A stretch of 64,000 nt of DNA from Halorhabdus tiamatea SARL4B (GCF_000470655.1 NC_021913.1:266370-330369); one strand, 5' to 3'; shown: positions 41,320-51,951, numbered from the stretch's first letter. A program made the numbers and translations. Notes: generated by a model not told the origin, from the sequence alone.

Positions 41320-43794
41320 TTACTTGTCTTTCTTTAGATTGATGTCCGTGTTTGAGCAGTTACATCGCATACTGACTGGTCTATCTCCCTCCTCCAGAAC
41401 ACGTAGACAGGAGTTGCAATCTTCGCACCACAACATTTCATAGAAATCTCGATATGCTTCAACTGCTGGCCTCAATTCTTCCGCAGTACATCGAGCAAAC
41501 TCTGATTCTGTCTCATTCCAGTGAACATTTGGATTGAGTGCGGCACCATATTCATCCATTCGAGTTGAGACATCTCTCGCTTCATCTTCCAAATCCTGTA
41601 GATGATCTATATCTCTCCCCCACGAATTTTCCGCTTCCTTAGCTTTACTTAGAAGTTCTTTATAACGTGACACAGCCCCGTTTTTGAAATCACCCAGTGT
41701 CCATTGGCTATCCGACTTGAAGGGAACTTTTGCATCTAAACGGTCACAAGCTTCACGGAGAAACCACTCTCCCATACGCCTTGTCTGGTGGGCAGCAATG
41801 GATGTATTGCCCTTTTCCAATTCAGCTTCGATAGTTTCCCATTCCATTTCTGGTCTCTCCAAGGTCAAGGGTCCGTCCTCAATATTCCACCCTGAAAACT
41901 GAACGGCGTTTGATGAGTATACAACTCCAGATGACCTCAGATGCCGATGCCATAGATCATCATGCGTGGCTATGATCATTTGGTACTCTTCGGTGAGTTC
42001 TGAGCCCATCAGCTTCGCTAGCGGACGTCTGTGATCCGCATCAATCGACATCACCACGTCATCAAGCATTATGATCGGCAGGTCTTCTTGCTCCTGCAGC
42101 CAATCACAGAGAGCCAAATACAGACAGATACCCATACTATCCTGATGACCCTCGCTGTGCAGAGCGTGTGGTGGATACTGACCTTTTTGATAGAAGTCCA
42201 CCTCCACGTCCAATCCAGTCTCTGTCGGATTCAGACCGATGCTAAAGTCACTTTCGTCGCCATGGATCGAAGTGTAGTACTGTTCGAACTGATTTTCTAT
42301 TTCGGTGTAGATCTGGTTCAGAATCTCGTCACGCGCATCGATAAATGTTTGATGCGCTGTTTTCATATCCTGAGCTACTTGGCGTCTCTTCGACGCACTA
42401 TAGCTCACCTCAATCATTTCATTATACCGGCTTTCAGCTGCATTGAGAGTCTGCCATGTCTCCTCCAATTCGTCAAGCTCAGGGCCACTCTGGATATGAG
42501 ACACGATATTCTCAAGTAGCGTTTTCAACTCGGACGGCGTCAGTAAGTCTCGACGTTCCTTGTCAGTCAAATCCTCTTTGGGAGGCGGCGATAAGAGGTC
42601 CTCGTCGTATTGATTCTCCCAATTAGAAATGGTCGTAATAAATTTCTCGACGGGTTCTTGGTCGAATCGTTCAACACCCCGCAGAATTTCAACGAGTGAC
42701 TCCGCAGTTACTCGGACATCGGTCAGGTGTTGCTGCGCGGCATCGTTCTTTGATTCCAGATCGTCTAAGGCCTCTTCGAGCTGTTTTGCTTTCTCCAGTC
42801 GATCGGTTAGGTGGTCCTCAAGTTCGTCTGGTTCCCACGGATCCAAACAAAGCGGACACCGCTCATTCTCAGGCTCAATCGCATCACGACCGAGGCGAAT
42901 GAGCTGTTGCTGTTCTAGAGCACGAATCCTTTCGGAATCTGCGTCTATGTCGTTCCACTTTTGCCGGAACTCACTGTCAGCTTCGAGAAATTCCTCGACG
43001 CCTTCTTCAAGCCACTCCTGAATTTCCAAGACGCGTTGTCGTCCGTCTGACCGGAGAAGAGGAGAGGCGACTACACGTCTGGAAGGCGAATCAATGCCTG
43101 ACAAAAATGACTCGTCGGTGATCCTGTTGAGTGAGTCTCCCTCCAACTCATCACGAAAACGATTAATCCCATCAACAATTCTCTCATCAGAGTCTAGATC
43201 CAACGTCTCTCGGAGGCTAGATCGATGGCTTTCTGCTTCACGTTCTAGCTCGCTGGCCTGAGTATCGAGTTTGTCATAGGCATTTTCGAGAGCAAGTCTC
43301 CGGTCTTTGACGTTCTCGATATTCAGTAGAGTTCGCAATCTCTCAGAACGAGTCCCACTCTTTGCAGTGATGAAGTCAAGAATTTCATCTCGAGACAGAA
43401 GGTGCAATCCTCTATCTGCAGCACTGGCAACTGACTCAAACCGATCGGAACAGTCTTCATTTTCGGTTTCAATTGATGGACTGTCTCTATTATCTAAATC
43501 TCGACGAACAGTAACCGTGTTCCCATCAAGAGAAAAGCCACACTCTACCCAAGCCTCATTTGGCTCCGCATCGACGTGTGGCCCATGACGCTTTTCAGTA
43601 ATTGATCGAGTTCCTTCTCCAGAAAGATCTTGGATCGTACCAGTCAAAAGGAAATCAATTGCTTCGATTACCGAGCTCTTCCCCGATCCATTCGGTCCGA
43701 CGAGAACGATATTGTCCTTGCTTGGTTCGATCTCGAACTTCCCTTTGATACCTCTGAAATTCGAAATTGTAAGCCTCTCAATCTTCATTTTCAA
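41320..43794 (-). CDS. SMC/Rad50-like ATPase in the BREX locus
   Basis: 824 residues. RecF/Rad50-type head: LTISNFRGIKGKFEIEPS, Walker A VGPNGSGKSS near 33-41, signature region LHSEGHQDSMGICLYLAL near 540 and Walker B PIIMLDDVVMSIDADHRRPL. Two coiled-coil arms flank a CPLC motif near 312 that could form a zinc hook. A C-terminal cysteine cluster (CEDCNSC, then CNCS) may bind zinc. It overlaps the small acidic gene by 17 bases. SMC-like sensors appear in Lamassu and several other defence systems. A separate embedded system or a BREX accessory are both possible. Confidence 0.88.
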   Translation of the reverse strand: MKMKIERLTISNFRGIKGKFEIEPSKDNIVLVGPNGSGKSSVIEAIDFLLTGTIQDLSGEGTRSITEKRHGPHVDAEPNEAWVECGFSLDGNTVTVRRDLDNRDSPSIETENEDCSDRFESVASAADRGLHLLSRDEILDFITAKSGTRSERLRTLLNIENVKDRRLALENAYDKLDTQASELEREAESHRSSLRETLDLDSDERIVDGINRFRDELEGDSLNRITDESFLSGIDSPSRRVVASPLLRSDGRQRVLEIQEWLEEGVEEFLEADSEFRQKWNDIDADSERIRALEQQQLIRLGRDAIEPENERCPLCLDPWEPDELEDHLTDRLEKAKQLEEALDDLESKNDAAQQHLTDVRVTAESLVEILRGVERFDQEPVEKFITTISNWENQYDEDLLSPPPKEDLTDKERRDLLTPSELKTLLENIVSHIQSGPELDELEETWQTLNAAESRYNEMIEVSYSASKRRQVAQDMKTAHQTFIDARDEILNQIYTEIENQFEQYYTSIHGDESDFSIGLNPTETGLDVEVDFYQKGQYPPHALHSEGHQDSMGICLYLALCDWLQEQEDLPIIMLDDVVMSIDADHRRPLAKLMGSELTEEYQMIIATHDDLWHRHLRSSGVVYSSNAVQFSGWNIEDGPLTLERPEMEWETIEAELEKGNTSIAAHQTRRMGEWFLREACDRLDAKVPFKSDSQWTLGDFKNGAVSRYKELLSKAKEAENSWGRDIDHLQDLEDEARDVSTRMDEYGAALNPNVHWNETESEFARCTAEELRPAVEAYRDFYEMLWCEDCNSCLRVLEEGDRPVSMRCNCSNTDINLKKDK

Positions 43795-43984
43795 GAACTT
43801 CCTCTTCGATCAATTCTGTAATTTCGTTGCCTCCTCCGAAATCATCTTTCTCGAGTTGAGCTTCCATTACTTCCGTCACATCAAAGTCCACGTCGGATTC
43901 CTGTAGTCGGCGCATGAATTCCCCAGCGATTCGCTCTTCAACATCCCCGGTTTGGAACTCGGCAGAACCCTTTTCTTCGGACAT
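43778..43984 (-). CDS. Small acidic protein preceding the SMC-like gene
   Basis: 68 residues from ATG 43984 (MSEEKGSAEFQTGDVEERIA). A GTG at 44026 is too close to the TATA-like box to be the leaderless start. Very acidic, helical, without cysteines or transmembrane segments; ends ITELIEEEVLENED. Overlaps the SMC-like start by 17 bases, so the two are translated together. Possibly a small bridging subunit of the ATPase; no family recognised. Confidence 0.6.
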   Translation of the reverse strand: MSEEKGSAEFQTGDVEERIAGEFMRRLQESDVDFDVTEVMEAQLEKDDFGGGNEITELIEEEVLENED

Positions 43985-44025
43985 ACTCTGCCCCTTTACC
44001 GCCTCCCTAATTAGAGTATCTGTCA

Positions 44026-44035
44026 CGTATAAAAA
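44026..44035 (-). promoter_or_regulatory. TATA-like promoter for the SMC-PglZ-BrxHII operon
   Basis: On the reverse strand TTTTTATACG lies about 45 bases before the ATG at 43984, in an AT-rich 60-base gap after pglX. It gives the downstream half of the locus (68-residue protein, SMC-like, pglZ, Type IIG-like, brxHII) its own transcription, independent of the interrupted pglX. Confidence 0.5.
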
Positions 44036-47000
44036 TACTACACAAATGAACTATAGATCAGGTAGCTATCGATTTTGTCCAAATTGAGCCCAGTTAGAGT
44101 ATCTTGTCCTCAACGATATCCGGAACGACACTCTGCTCCGCGAGCGGTGTGATATTGATCGCGACCCCATGCTTCTGGTTGGGCTGGTAGCCGGCGGTCG
44201 TAATCTCCGACAGCGCCCGATCCGACCAATCAGAGGGAATCCGCTTATCGACGGTCTGACAGCGGTCGTCGATCTCTTCGGCCAGCGCCTTGAACTCCGC
44301 TAGCGGCGGTAGGTCGTCAACGTCATCGACATCTTCATCGTCCGCAACCTGTTCGAGATACTCCTCGTTGATGATGGAAGCGTCGTCTACTCCCGTCGCG
44401 AGCGAGGCAAGCATTCGTTCGTCCTCGGTCAAATTGTCGAAGGGGTCCCCGTCTTCGTTCAGCAACTCGGCTCCCTCGCGCTCGAAGTAATATGTCATGA
44501 AGAGGATGCCCGTACTGGAGTAGTGATCCGAGCCCTTGAGCCGCCAGTTGAAGTAGTCGAAGAGGTCGGCGAGATGTGCCTCGACAGGTTCGTCGCTCGG
44601 CTTGGCGTACTCCTCGCAAGCGTGTTCGAGTTCGTCGAGTGCGTCCAGCCACTCCTCACGCCACTCGTCAACCTTGTTCCAGAACCCATCGGAGAAGGTA
44701 TCCTGGAACCACTCCTCGTCGTTCCGTTCCCGGAGTTGTTCAAGTGTGTCGATACGCTCGGCGGTCTCATCGCGGAACGCGGCGACCTTGGGTGCGAGTT
44801 CCTCGACGAGTTCGCGGTCGTCCGCGTCGAAGTCCCGCTCGCTGGTGGAGCCGAGTTCCTGCATCACCTCTTCGAATTCGGCGATCTGTTCGAGGGCGCT
44901 CGAACAGAACTCGAACTCGTCGGTCGCATCGGCGCGGTCGCTCGTGGAGAGTGACTCATCGTTCCGGCGCTGGTTCGCTGCCGAGCGGCGGTCGCGGAGT
45001 TCGGCCTTCCGCGGTTCGAGGTACTCGTTGCTCAAGCGGTCGAACAGGCTGGCGTCGAGTTGGTGGTAGTCGACGAAGCACGCGAAGCCCTCGCCCTTCG
45101 CGTCGGCGAGGAGTCGGGCTGTGCTGAGCTTCCAGACGATGGGCGTATTCTCCATCGTATCGACGTGGTAGGCGAAGAGGTCATCCTTGATGAACGACCG
45201 GAGGTTGGGATACGCCTCGTCGCCGGCGGATTCGGCCCCGAGGATGCCGTCGACCTCGACGAGACGGTCTTCGGCGTACTCGCCGTAGGCGTCTTCGAAC
45301 CGCTCGACGATGCGGTCGAGCAAATCGGCCTGTTCGTCCGTGCCTTCGAGCGGGATGATGCCGTCCGATTCCTCGCGGACAGCCTCCATCGCGAAGTGGT
45401 GGACGAGGTCTTTGACTTGTTCATTTAGAGGAATATCGACTGGATTCTTTTTACCCTGTTTCACGGTTTCTGCCGTACGGAGTGAGATTTCTCGTTCGAT
45501 ATCGAATTGAGCCTCCTTTCCGATGTCCAGCGACCTATACATGTGATCGTCAACCTCTTGAGCATATTTTTCTAAGGCATTCCTGGCTTCTTGCATCTGT
45601 TCGACAGATTTCTCAGCAAGTTCCGCTAATGACCTAGATTTCGGGAGATGTTCTGACATCTCTTGTGTGACCGGCAATTGTTCCGAGAAAGAATGTTCGT
45701 AGAATTGATCGGCTGAATGGTCCGCAAGTAGAGTTGGTGATGTATAATATGGGCTAGTTGGATCATCACGTTGTATTTCGATTGCTGTTTGATACTGGTT
45801 TTGTCCTAGCTCACGCAACTTTTTATCACTGACTTCTTCGACCCATGGTAATCGGCCGATATCTCCTTGGTTCCACTGTCGTTCTGGCGTGAGCGAAAGG
45901 ACAAGGGCATGGTAGAGCTGCGAATTTAATGCCACCATAAGCTCCCAGGCGTCGACCTCTGTTGGGAAGACCATCGAACCTGCAACATCAAAGCGGCAGC
46001 CTGGTGGGAGATGACCGAATCGTCGCCCCGTTTCCTTTATATATGTCCATGTAAGACCGGGTTCACCATAGAACGGTTCATTTCGAAGAACCGACCATTC
46101 GGCGCGTCGAAGCACAGCACCGTCCTCACGCCAATCAACCGTTTCGTGGACAGTTGGTGCAATCCATGCATCGCTTCCCCCTTTCGCATATGGCTTGTAC
46201 TCCGTTAAACCGCTGACTTCCCAGTGTTTTCGAAGGAATCGATCGTTGTTTCCAGTTTGTAGTCCCGTCGCAATAGTAGCAATCCCTTCACCCTCAATGT
46301 TCGCAGTATCGGCGTCAACCTTCTTCTTTGACAAATGCAATTGACGTACCGGCTGGGGGATATAGTAACTAATTGGCGTGCCAGGGACTGTAGTAAACTC
46401 AGATAAATTAATATTATATACTCGCTTTGTCGATTCACTTTCGCCCCCCGAAATCAGAGAAATAAATTCATTCTCTTTCTCTCTGGCCCTCAGGTCGTGT
46501 AACCGTAGGAACGTTCCTGTGGGATCCTCCTGTTGCGATCCTGTTCTGAGTACGGTACCCACGGTACGGACTGTTGCATTGTCGAGAATACCAAGGCCAA
46601 ACTCGGCTAAGAAGTCAAATGACCCTTCTCGTTCGACGAAATCAGTACGGAACTCTTCAAATGACTTCTTGAACATGAACGACCGAGGCATCAGCACTCC
46701 AATTCTACCATTACGTCGAGTGAACCTTCGACATATTTCAACAAACGAAATGTAATACTCTGGATAGTATCGATAATTGTCTTCAACATATGCCTGAATC
46801 CGATCTGGCATTCGTTTTCGTGATCCATACGGTGGGTTCATCAACGCCACATCGTAGTCCTGCGCCAGCACGTCCAGCAGCCGGACGAAGCTCCGCAAGT
46901 CCTGTGCCAAGAACGAGTCTTCCTCACGGTGCTGGTCGACGGCCTCACGTAGACTGTGAAGAATCTGGCCAAGGGTATGATCCTCGCGGGGATCGTCATC

Positions 47001-47790
47001 CAGCGTGATCTGGACGCTCTCTTGATCGACTTCATCCTTGAACAGATCGCCGAGTGTCCCCCGAACGTCGAGCAGACTCCCCAGACCGTGGACTTCCTCG
47101 AACGCATCGAGGATACGACTGAGGGCATCCTCCACGTCGGATTTCCCGTCGGCCACCTCGTCGAATACCTCCTCGACGCCGTCAATGTCGGCCACCTTCG
47201 CGTCGGCACAGACGATGCCGACCTCCGGCATGTCGAATCCGTTGGCGCCCTCGGCTTCGGCACGCGTTCGGCCCTTCAGATAGAGGTTGAACGCGGCGAG
47301 TTGGCAGGCACGCATATCGAGGTCAACGCCGTAGAGGTTGTTTCGCAGGATCTCCCGAGGAATCTTTGCGTGGTCGAGGTTGGTCTCGGCCCGGTAGATG
47401 CGCTCCAGCACGTCGAACGCGTACAACAGGAAGTGTCCACTACCACAGGCCGGATCGATGACGCGAATGTCCTCGGGGCCGTCGAACGCCGGTGGCTCCC
47501 CTTCCTCTTCAGACGGGACGAGATAGGTGCAAAAGTCCGCGATGTCCGGAGATTCGTCAGGCGAGAGCGGGCGGTTCTTGCGCTCGTCGGGCGTCATCGA
47601 GTCCTGTCTCTTGACGGTGTCCTGTAGCTCCCCTCGATCTTCGAGATAGAGTTTGCCGAGAGAATTGTCGGTGAGCATCCGCACGACCCAATGCGGGGTG
47701 TAGAACTGGTTCGCTGCCGGCACGTCGTCGGGCTCCAGCCCCTCGCGGTCTCCCTTCCGTCGCAGATCGTCGAGGAGCTTTACGTTGTAG

Positions 47791-49377
47791 GTACGTGTTT
47801 ACTCCGGAGTCTCGACGGCCGGCACAGCGTGAGCGCGTGAGATCATCTCATTGCTGCTGACGACTCGACGAAGCTCTTCGTATGGATTGCGTCCCTGCTG
47901 GCGCCACGTCGCCAGCAGGGACAAGACCGTCTCGTGAACAAACATTCCTCGGTCATTACGGAGCGTTCCGATGATTTTCCGGAGAACCACTGGCTCACGA
48001 AGCGCGTTCTCCGCGGCATTGTTCGTCGGAGAGACCGCTGGCTCACCGACGAAGGTGAGCCAGTGGTCGAGACCTCCTTCGATCTTCCCGAGCAGTGTTG
48101 CCACTGGTCCGTCGGGTACTGACCGCTCAATCAGCGATTCAAGCTCTCTTCGCGCTACCCGCTGGAGGTTTGCTCGTTCACGGACGGTCAAGTCGCTCTC
48201 CAGCCGCACCTGGAGAGCGACGTACACCTGTCTGAGAGCGTGGTAGATCGGTTCACCTTCTGCCTGCTTTTCGGCGGCGTCTTCAGCCTCTCGAAGAATA
48301 TGTGCCCAACACCGCTGGAGGTTGCTGCTGAAAGCTGGGTACGCCGTCCACCCGTCACAGACGACCGTTCCCGCGAAGTCCTCGCCGAGGACTTCCGCGG
48401 GAACATCACTCCCACGACTCTCTCTGACCGCGTACAACGTGTGCTGGGCGGTCCGAAACGTCCAGATCCACGCTTGTTCACCGTCGCGTTTGATGCCTGT
48501 CTCGTCGATGTGAACCACGTCAGCATCTTGGATCTCTTGACGGATCTGCTCGTATTCACAGCGACCGGCGCGCGCAGCGCGCTCGGTCGCGTGCCACGCG
48601 GATGCGCCCGAGAGTTCGAGTCCATGCAGTTGCTCGAAGCGGTCAGCGATCTTCCGGTAGGGAAGGCGGTGATCGTACCGTGACAGAGCTGATTGCGCGA
48701 TGACGTTCACCCCGAACTGCCCCTCATCGGGGCAGTCGGGGTGAGTCGCAACGGTCTCTGTTCCACAGGAGTCGCACTGGTAGCGGTGGCGGTTGTACTG
48801 GGTGACTTCTGGTGGCTGTGGATCAGGGATCTCCTCGACGAGTCGGGGGCTGACGCCCACCGACTCGTCGAAGTGTTCGCCACACTCAGGACAACAGTCA
48901 GAGGTGACCTCGATTTCTTCATCAGGATCGGGCGGAGAGCGCCACTCTGGGTCGTGACCATCCTTTCGGCCAGGAGTGCCGCCATCAGTTCGGACATCGT
49001 CGTCTTCGTCGTCCTGCGAGGTCGGGGACCCGTCGGTCCCCGACCGTCGCTTACTGGGTGGAGTGTGTGGATTCTCGTACTTCCGGAGGCGTGTTTCGAG
49101 TTCTTCGATCCGCTCCTCTTTCTGGTCAAGTTTCTCCTCCAGTTCGTCGATCCGTTCCTCCATCTGGAGAAACCGTGAGAGAAGTTCGTCCTTGGTGAAC
49201 TCGTCCTCGTTCACCGCTCCCACCTCTGAACGATGACAGCAGGGCCAACGGGATGGTCTCCGCTACTCGGAGACCATCCCTGAGAAAGCATACTCAATCC
49301 CTGCTGATGGACCATGTGTCACTCGCGTGTCGCCATCTATGAGACAGTGGCGAAATCAGCCGAGGCTAAACACGTAC
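47791..49377 (-). mobile_element. IS66-family element, copy B (1587 bp), inside pglX
   Basis: Bounded by GTACGTGTTTA and its complement, flanked by the 8-bp duplication CGTTGTAG (47783-47790 and 49378-49385). Nearly identical to copy A at 22002 but in the opposite orientation and one base longer. The same 13-bp hairpin (49250-49262/49268-49280) precedes its transposase. Its perfect duplicate and intact gene indicate a recent insertion. Confidence 0.95.
47799..49223 (-). CDS. IS66-family transposase, intact
   Basis: 474 residues from GTG 49223 (MGAVNEDEFTKDELLSRFLQ). N-terminal coiled coil (ELEEKLDQKEERIEELETRL), an acidic low-complexity linker, a zinc-binding region (CCPECGEHF, then YQCDSCGTE) and the DDE core: VVHIDETGIKRDG, VVCDGWTAYPAF and PTNNAAENALREP. 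Reading frame intact, so it can probably move both copies. Confidence 0.94.
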   Translation of the reverse strand: MGAVNEDEFTKDELLSRFLQMEERIDELEEKLDQKEERIEELETRLRKYENPHTPPSKRRSGTDGSPTSQDDEDDDVRTDGGTPGRKDGHDPEWRSPPDPDEEIEVTSDCCPECGEHFDESVGVSPRLVEEIPDPQPPEVTQYNRHRYQCDSCGTETVATHPDCPDEGQFGVNVIAQSALSRYDHRLPYRKIADRFEQLHGLELSGASAWHATERAARAGRCEYEQIRQEIQDADVVHIDETGIKRDGEQAWIWTFRTAQHTLYAVRESRGSDVPAEVLGEDFAGTVVCDGWTAYPAFSSNLQRCWAHILREAEDAAEKQAEGEPIYHALRQVYVALQVRLESDLTVRERANLQRVARRELESLIERSVPDGPVATLLGKIEGGLDHWLTFVGEPAVSPTNNAAENALREPVVLRKIIGTLRNDRGMFVHETVLSLLATWRQQGRNPYEELRRVVSSNEMISRAHAVPAVETPE

Positions 49378-50137
49378 CGTTGTAGTACTCGTAGACCCAG
49401 CCGAGCACGTCGTCTGCTCGCCAGACCTCGTCGGAAACCTCATCGAGCATCCCACAGAGATCTTCGTAGGTGTCGTCATCGGGATCGATCAGACTGTAGG
49501 CAGATGAGCGGTCGAAGAGAATCTCGATCTCCTCGGCGAGGTCGTCGCACGCGTTCCGGTAGGCTTCGAGGACGGCTTCCTCTTCCAGCATGAACTCCTC
49601 GGTGACCAGCCGATCGGCCGCCGGCGTGAGCCCATCCTCGCGGAATCGCGTAACCTCGTCGTCGATGAATCCCCGGACTTCCATCATCCGAAGGGCAGCG
49701 AGCCGATTGACGATGGTGTAACCGACGCCGGTGATATACTGCTCGTACCCCTCGTCCCACTCGTTGCCGTCGACGGCTTCGAGTTCGATGGCTTCGACGA
49801 GGGCTTCCTGCTCTTCGCTCAGGGACGCGTCGTCGGCTGGTTTCTCGTCGAGGTCGTACTCGTCCTCAAGCTGGTAGCGAACGTTCGCCTCGACGCGGTC
49901 GCGCATCTCGGTGACGACGTCTTCGAGATGCTCGCGCTCTTCCTTGTCGAGTTGGGCCTTGCGGGGTTGGGTAGATTGTCCGTCCATACGAAACTCAGTG
50001 ATGTTACAAGCAGAGCCATTGAGGTGTCTTGAAGATTGCCCATATACTCTCGGACTGCGCCCCGGTCAGAACTCGGAAATGAGCCGACAGGGGTACCCCT
50101 CCACGAAGCATTTATACCTAAATGCCAAAGCTGATGT

Positions 50138-50389
50138 ATGGTTGATGAGTTTGCCGGCCCCCGGAAGATTCGATACTTCCTGTATCTACTGCTGTTTGTG
50201 TTCTTCGGTGCCGTGATTTCGACGATACTCGCCGACTTCTACGGAATCACATTTCTCGAACCGATGATGTGGTGGTTCGTAGAGAATCCGATGGCACTCT
50301 TTGAGCTTGCAGGGTTCTTCTCGATCATCGCGCTAATGGCTATGGTGGGGATGAAGGCGCTGGAACTGGCCGATGATAGCGGCTTCTAA
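50138..50389 (+). CDS. Two-helix membrane protein between pglX and the PH-like gene
   Basis: 83 residues from ATG 50138, with a TATA-like TTTATACC about 25 bases upstream (50110-50117), typical of a leaderless gene. Two helices (YFLYLLLFVFFGAVISTIL and ALFELAGFFSIIALMAMVG). It is the only rightward gene in the BREX locus and converges with the 456-residue PH-like gene. No family recognised. Confidence 0.65.
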   Translation: MVDEFAGPRKIRYFLYLLLFVFFGAVISTILADFYGITFLEPMMWWFVENPMALFELAGFFSIIALMAMVGMKALELADDSGF

Positions 50390-50437
50390 CTGCTGTAATC
50401 TGAGTCCCTTCCGTAAAATGCGATTCAGAGAGACTAG

Positions 50438-51808
50438 CTATTCCGAGTCTGGGGATTCCAGCAGCTCGATGTCGTCCATCTCTTCCTGATCTGCGTACCC
50501 ATACAAAAGGCCCAAACTTCCGCCTGCAAGGCGTGTCGTCGCCGTGTTCGCTCGGCCGTTCTGTGTATTCAGCTGCGCCGCCTTTTCGGCACCTTGCATA
50601 ATTGCCTCCGGATCGGCTTGGGTAACCCACTTGGCGTACTCCTCAGGCGCCATCGATTTCGCCATCTGGCTTGACATGCCGAGGATCGCCCCAACCGCCT
50701 TACCCTTCCCCTCATCCTCGTGAATCTCGCCGCCCCGTGTCGCCATCGCATTAGCGGTGGCCGCGAGTTGTTGGGGATCGACTTCGTCGAATATCGATGG
50801 GTGGTCGCTGCTCTTTCGGGCGCCGACCGCACTCGCGGCGAGTAATGTCCCGAACAGAGCGAGATTCGTTCGGCTGGCATAGCTGATGACTGGTGCTGCT
50901 GCACCCGCTGTCTGAACGGCGAACTCGCTCACCTCTTCTGGGTCTGATTCTTTGATAGTGGTCTGTACCTCCTCGAGACCTCTCTCCGCCTGTGTTCGGA
51001 CTTTATCGCTCTTCGATGCAACTTGCGTTCGGAGGTCGTCAGCACTCTGTGCGCCCGCAACTACGTCATTGATCGAGTAATTCTCGTCTTCGTACTCGTC
51101 GATTAGCGACTTCAGGTCTCTGACTAGATCAGCGGCATCGTCGGCTTCGCTGACGATCTCGTCGGCCTCGTCACGAGCCGCAGGTGGCACCTTGTCGAGC
51201 AGGTTTGCGATCGTCCTTTCGCTCGGTTCGTAGGTCTCGATCCCGTCAATCGTATATCCCGCTTCATCGGAATCCACCGGAATATCGCCGATAGTGACGT
51301 CTGCCTCAGATCCTAGATACTCGCTCAGAGCGTGGAAATCCTCCTCATCGATGTCGTCGACGATGGGAATTTGCACGAACCCAAGCTCAGTCTCGAGGGC
51401 AACCTCCCACTTTGAAAACCGAGAGGCAATATCGGGCTTGATCCCATCAACCTCCTTGTAGTTCGCCTCTTCGATGGTTTCGAGTGGGATCGATAGCGTC
51501 TGGTCACCCTCCGAGTTGCCGACGACACACAGCCAACGCTCGTCGGTGACGACGTGGAACACCTTGTGGCGTCGTGATCGAGACAACTCACTCGGAGAGA
51601 TCGACCCGTACACCTCGGGCGTCTTCTTCCGTCCGCGGAAGATGAAGTGTGGCTGCTCGTAGCTTCGAAGATGGACAATAAGCGCCCCATCATTCAGCCG
51701 TGCATCCATTACCCCTCCCGTCTCCTTGCCAAGAAGATCGGAGGACACGGATTCGTGTTTCGCGTCGCGTATCTTTTTGCGGAACTCTTCACCCTCGGCG
51801 TTGGACAT
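50438..51808 (-). CDS. PH-like (YokE-type) membrane-associated protein
   Basis: 456 residues. Residues 25-115 resemble a bacterial PH-like domain (GALIVHLRSYEQPHFIF, then VVTDERWLCVVGNSEGDQTL and SIPLETIEEANY). A second similar unit may follow at 125-180. Then comes a predicted coiled coil (220-285) and a hydrophobic segment near 295-325 (AAAPVISYASRTNLALFG, TLLAASAVGA). The C-terminal 120 residues are unrecognised. A TATA-like TTTATG lies about 30 bases upstream, so it has its own promoter. Could sense membranes or be a membrane effector; role in BREX is inferred from location only. Confidence 0.78.
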   Translation of the reverse strand: MSNAEGEEFRKKIRDAKHESVSSDLLGKETGGVMDARLNDGALIVHLRSYEQPHFIFRGRKKTPEVYGSISPSELSRSRRHKVFHVVTDERWLCVVGNSEGDQTLSIPLETIEEANYKEVDGIKPDIASRFSKWEVALETELGFVQIPIVDDIDEEDFHALSEYLGSEADVTIGDIPVDSDEAGYTIDGIETYEPSERTIANLLDKVPPAARDEADEIVSEADDAADLVRDLKSLIDEYEDENYSINDVVAGAQSADDLRTQVASKSDKVRTQAERGLEEVQTTIKESDPEEVSEFAVQTAGAAAPVISYASRTNLALFGTLLAASAVGARKSSDHPSIFDEVDPQQLAATANAMATRGGEIHEDEGKGKAVGAILGMSSQMAKSMAPEEYAKWVTQADPEAIMQGAEKAAQLNTQNGRANTATTRLAGGSLGLLYGYADQEEMDDIELLESPDSE

Positions 51809-51951
51809 ACCTCTCAGATATTAGAGTACGCACATAAATGTCATCGTACATCTCCTACCGGGGAGACGTATTGACGACAATTGGCGCGGTTGTGGGCTAG
51901 TTCGCAAAATGGAACCAACAATCGGAAGCGCTCTTCCCGCCCTTGCGTCTC

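Larger units (their letters stand above)
44094..49987 (-). pseudogene. pglX: PglX adenine methyltransferase of BREX, split by IS66
   Basis: BREX DNA adenine-N6 methyltransferase that marks self DNA. N-part from ATG 49987 (MDGQSTQPRKAQLDKEEREH) runs 204 codons to WVYEYYN. After the IS the C-part continues VKLLDDLRRKGDREGLEPDD and NQFYTPHWVV, then motif I VIDPACGSGHFLLYAF (about residue 313), motif IV ALMNPPYG (about 519) and a long specificity region to EDKIL at 44094. Removing 47791-49377 and one 8-bp duplicate leaves 4299 nt, exactly 1433 codons, so no other lesion exists. The C-part could be expressed alone from GTG 47723 with all catalytic motifs. Otherwise the host lacks BREX methylation. 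Confidence 0.93.

Noticed and set aside
41320..43794. Complete Lamassu system
   Set aside because: The SMC-like protein fits, but I see no recognisable LmuA effector next to it; only a 68-residue acidic protein precedes it.
22002..49377. Composite transposon formed by the two IS66 copies
   Set aside because: Each copy has its own perfect, different 8-bp duplication (GACGAGAT and CGTTGTAG), so they inserted independently rather than moving the 24-kb interior as a unit.
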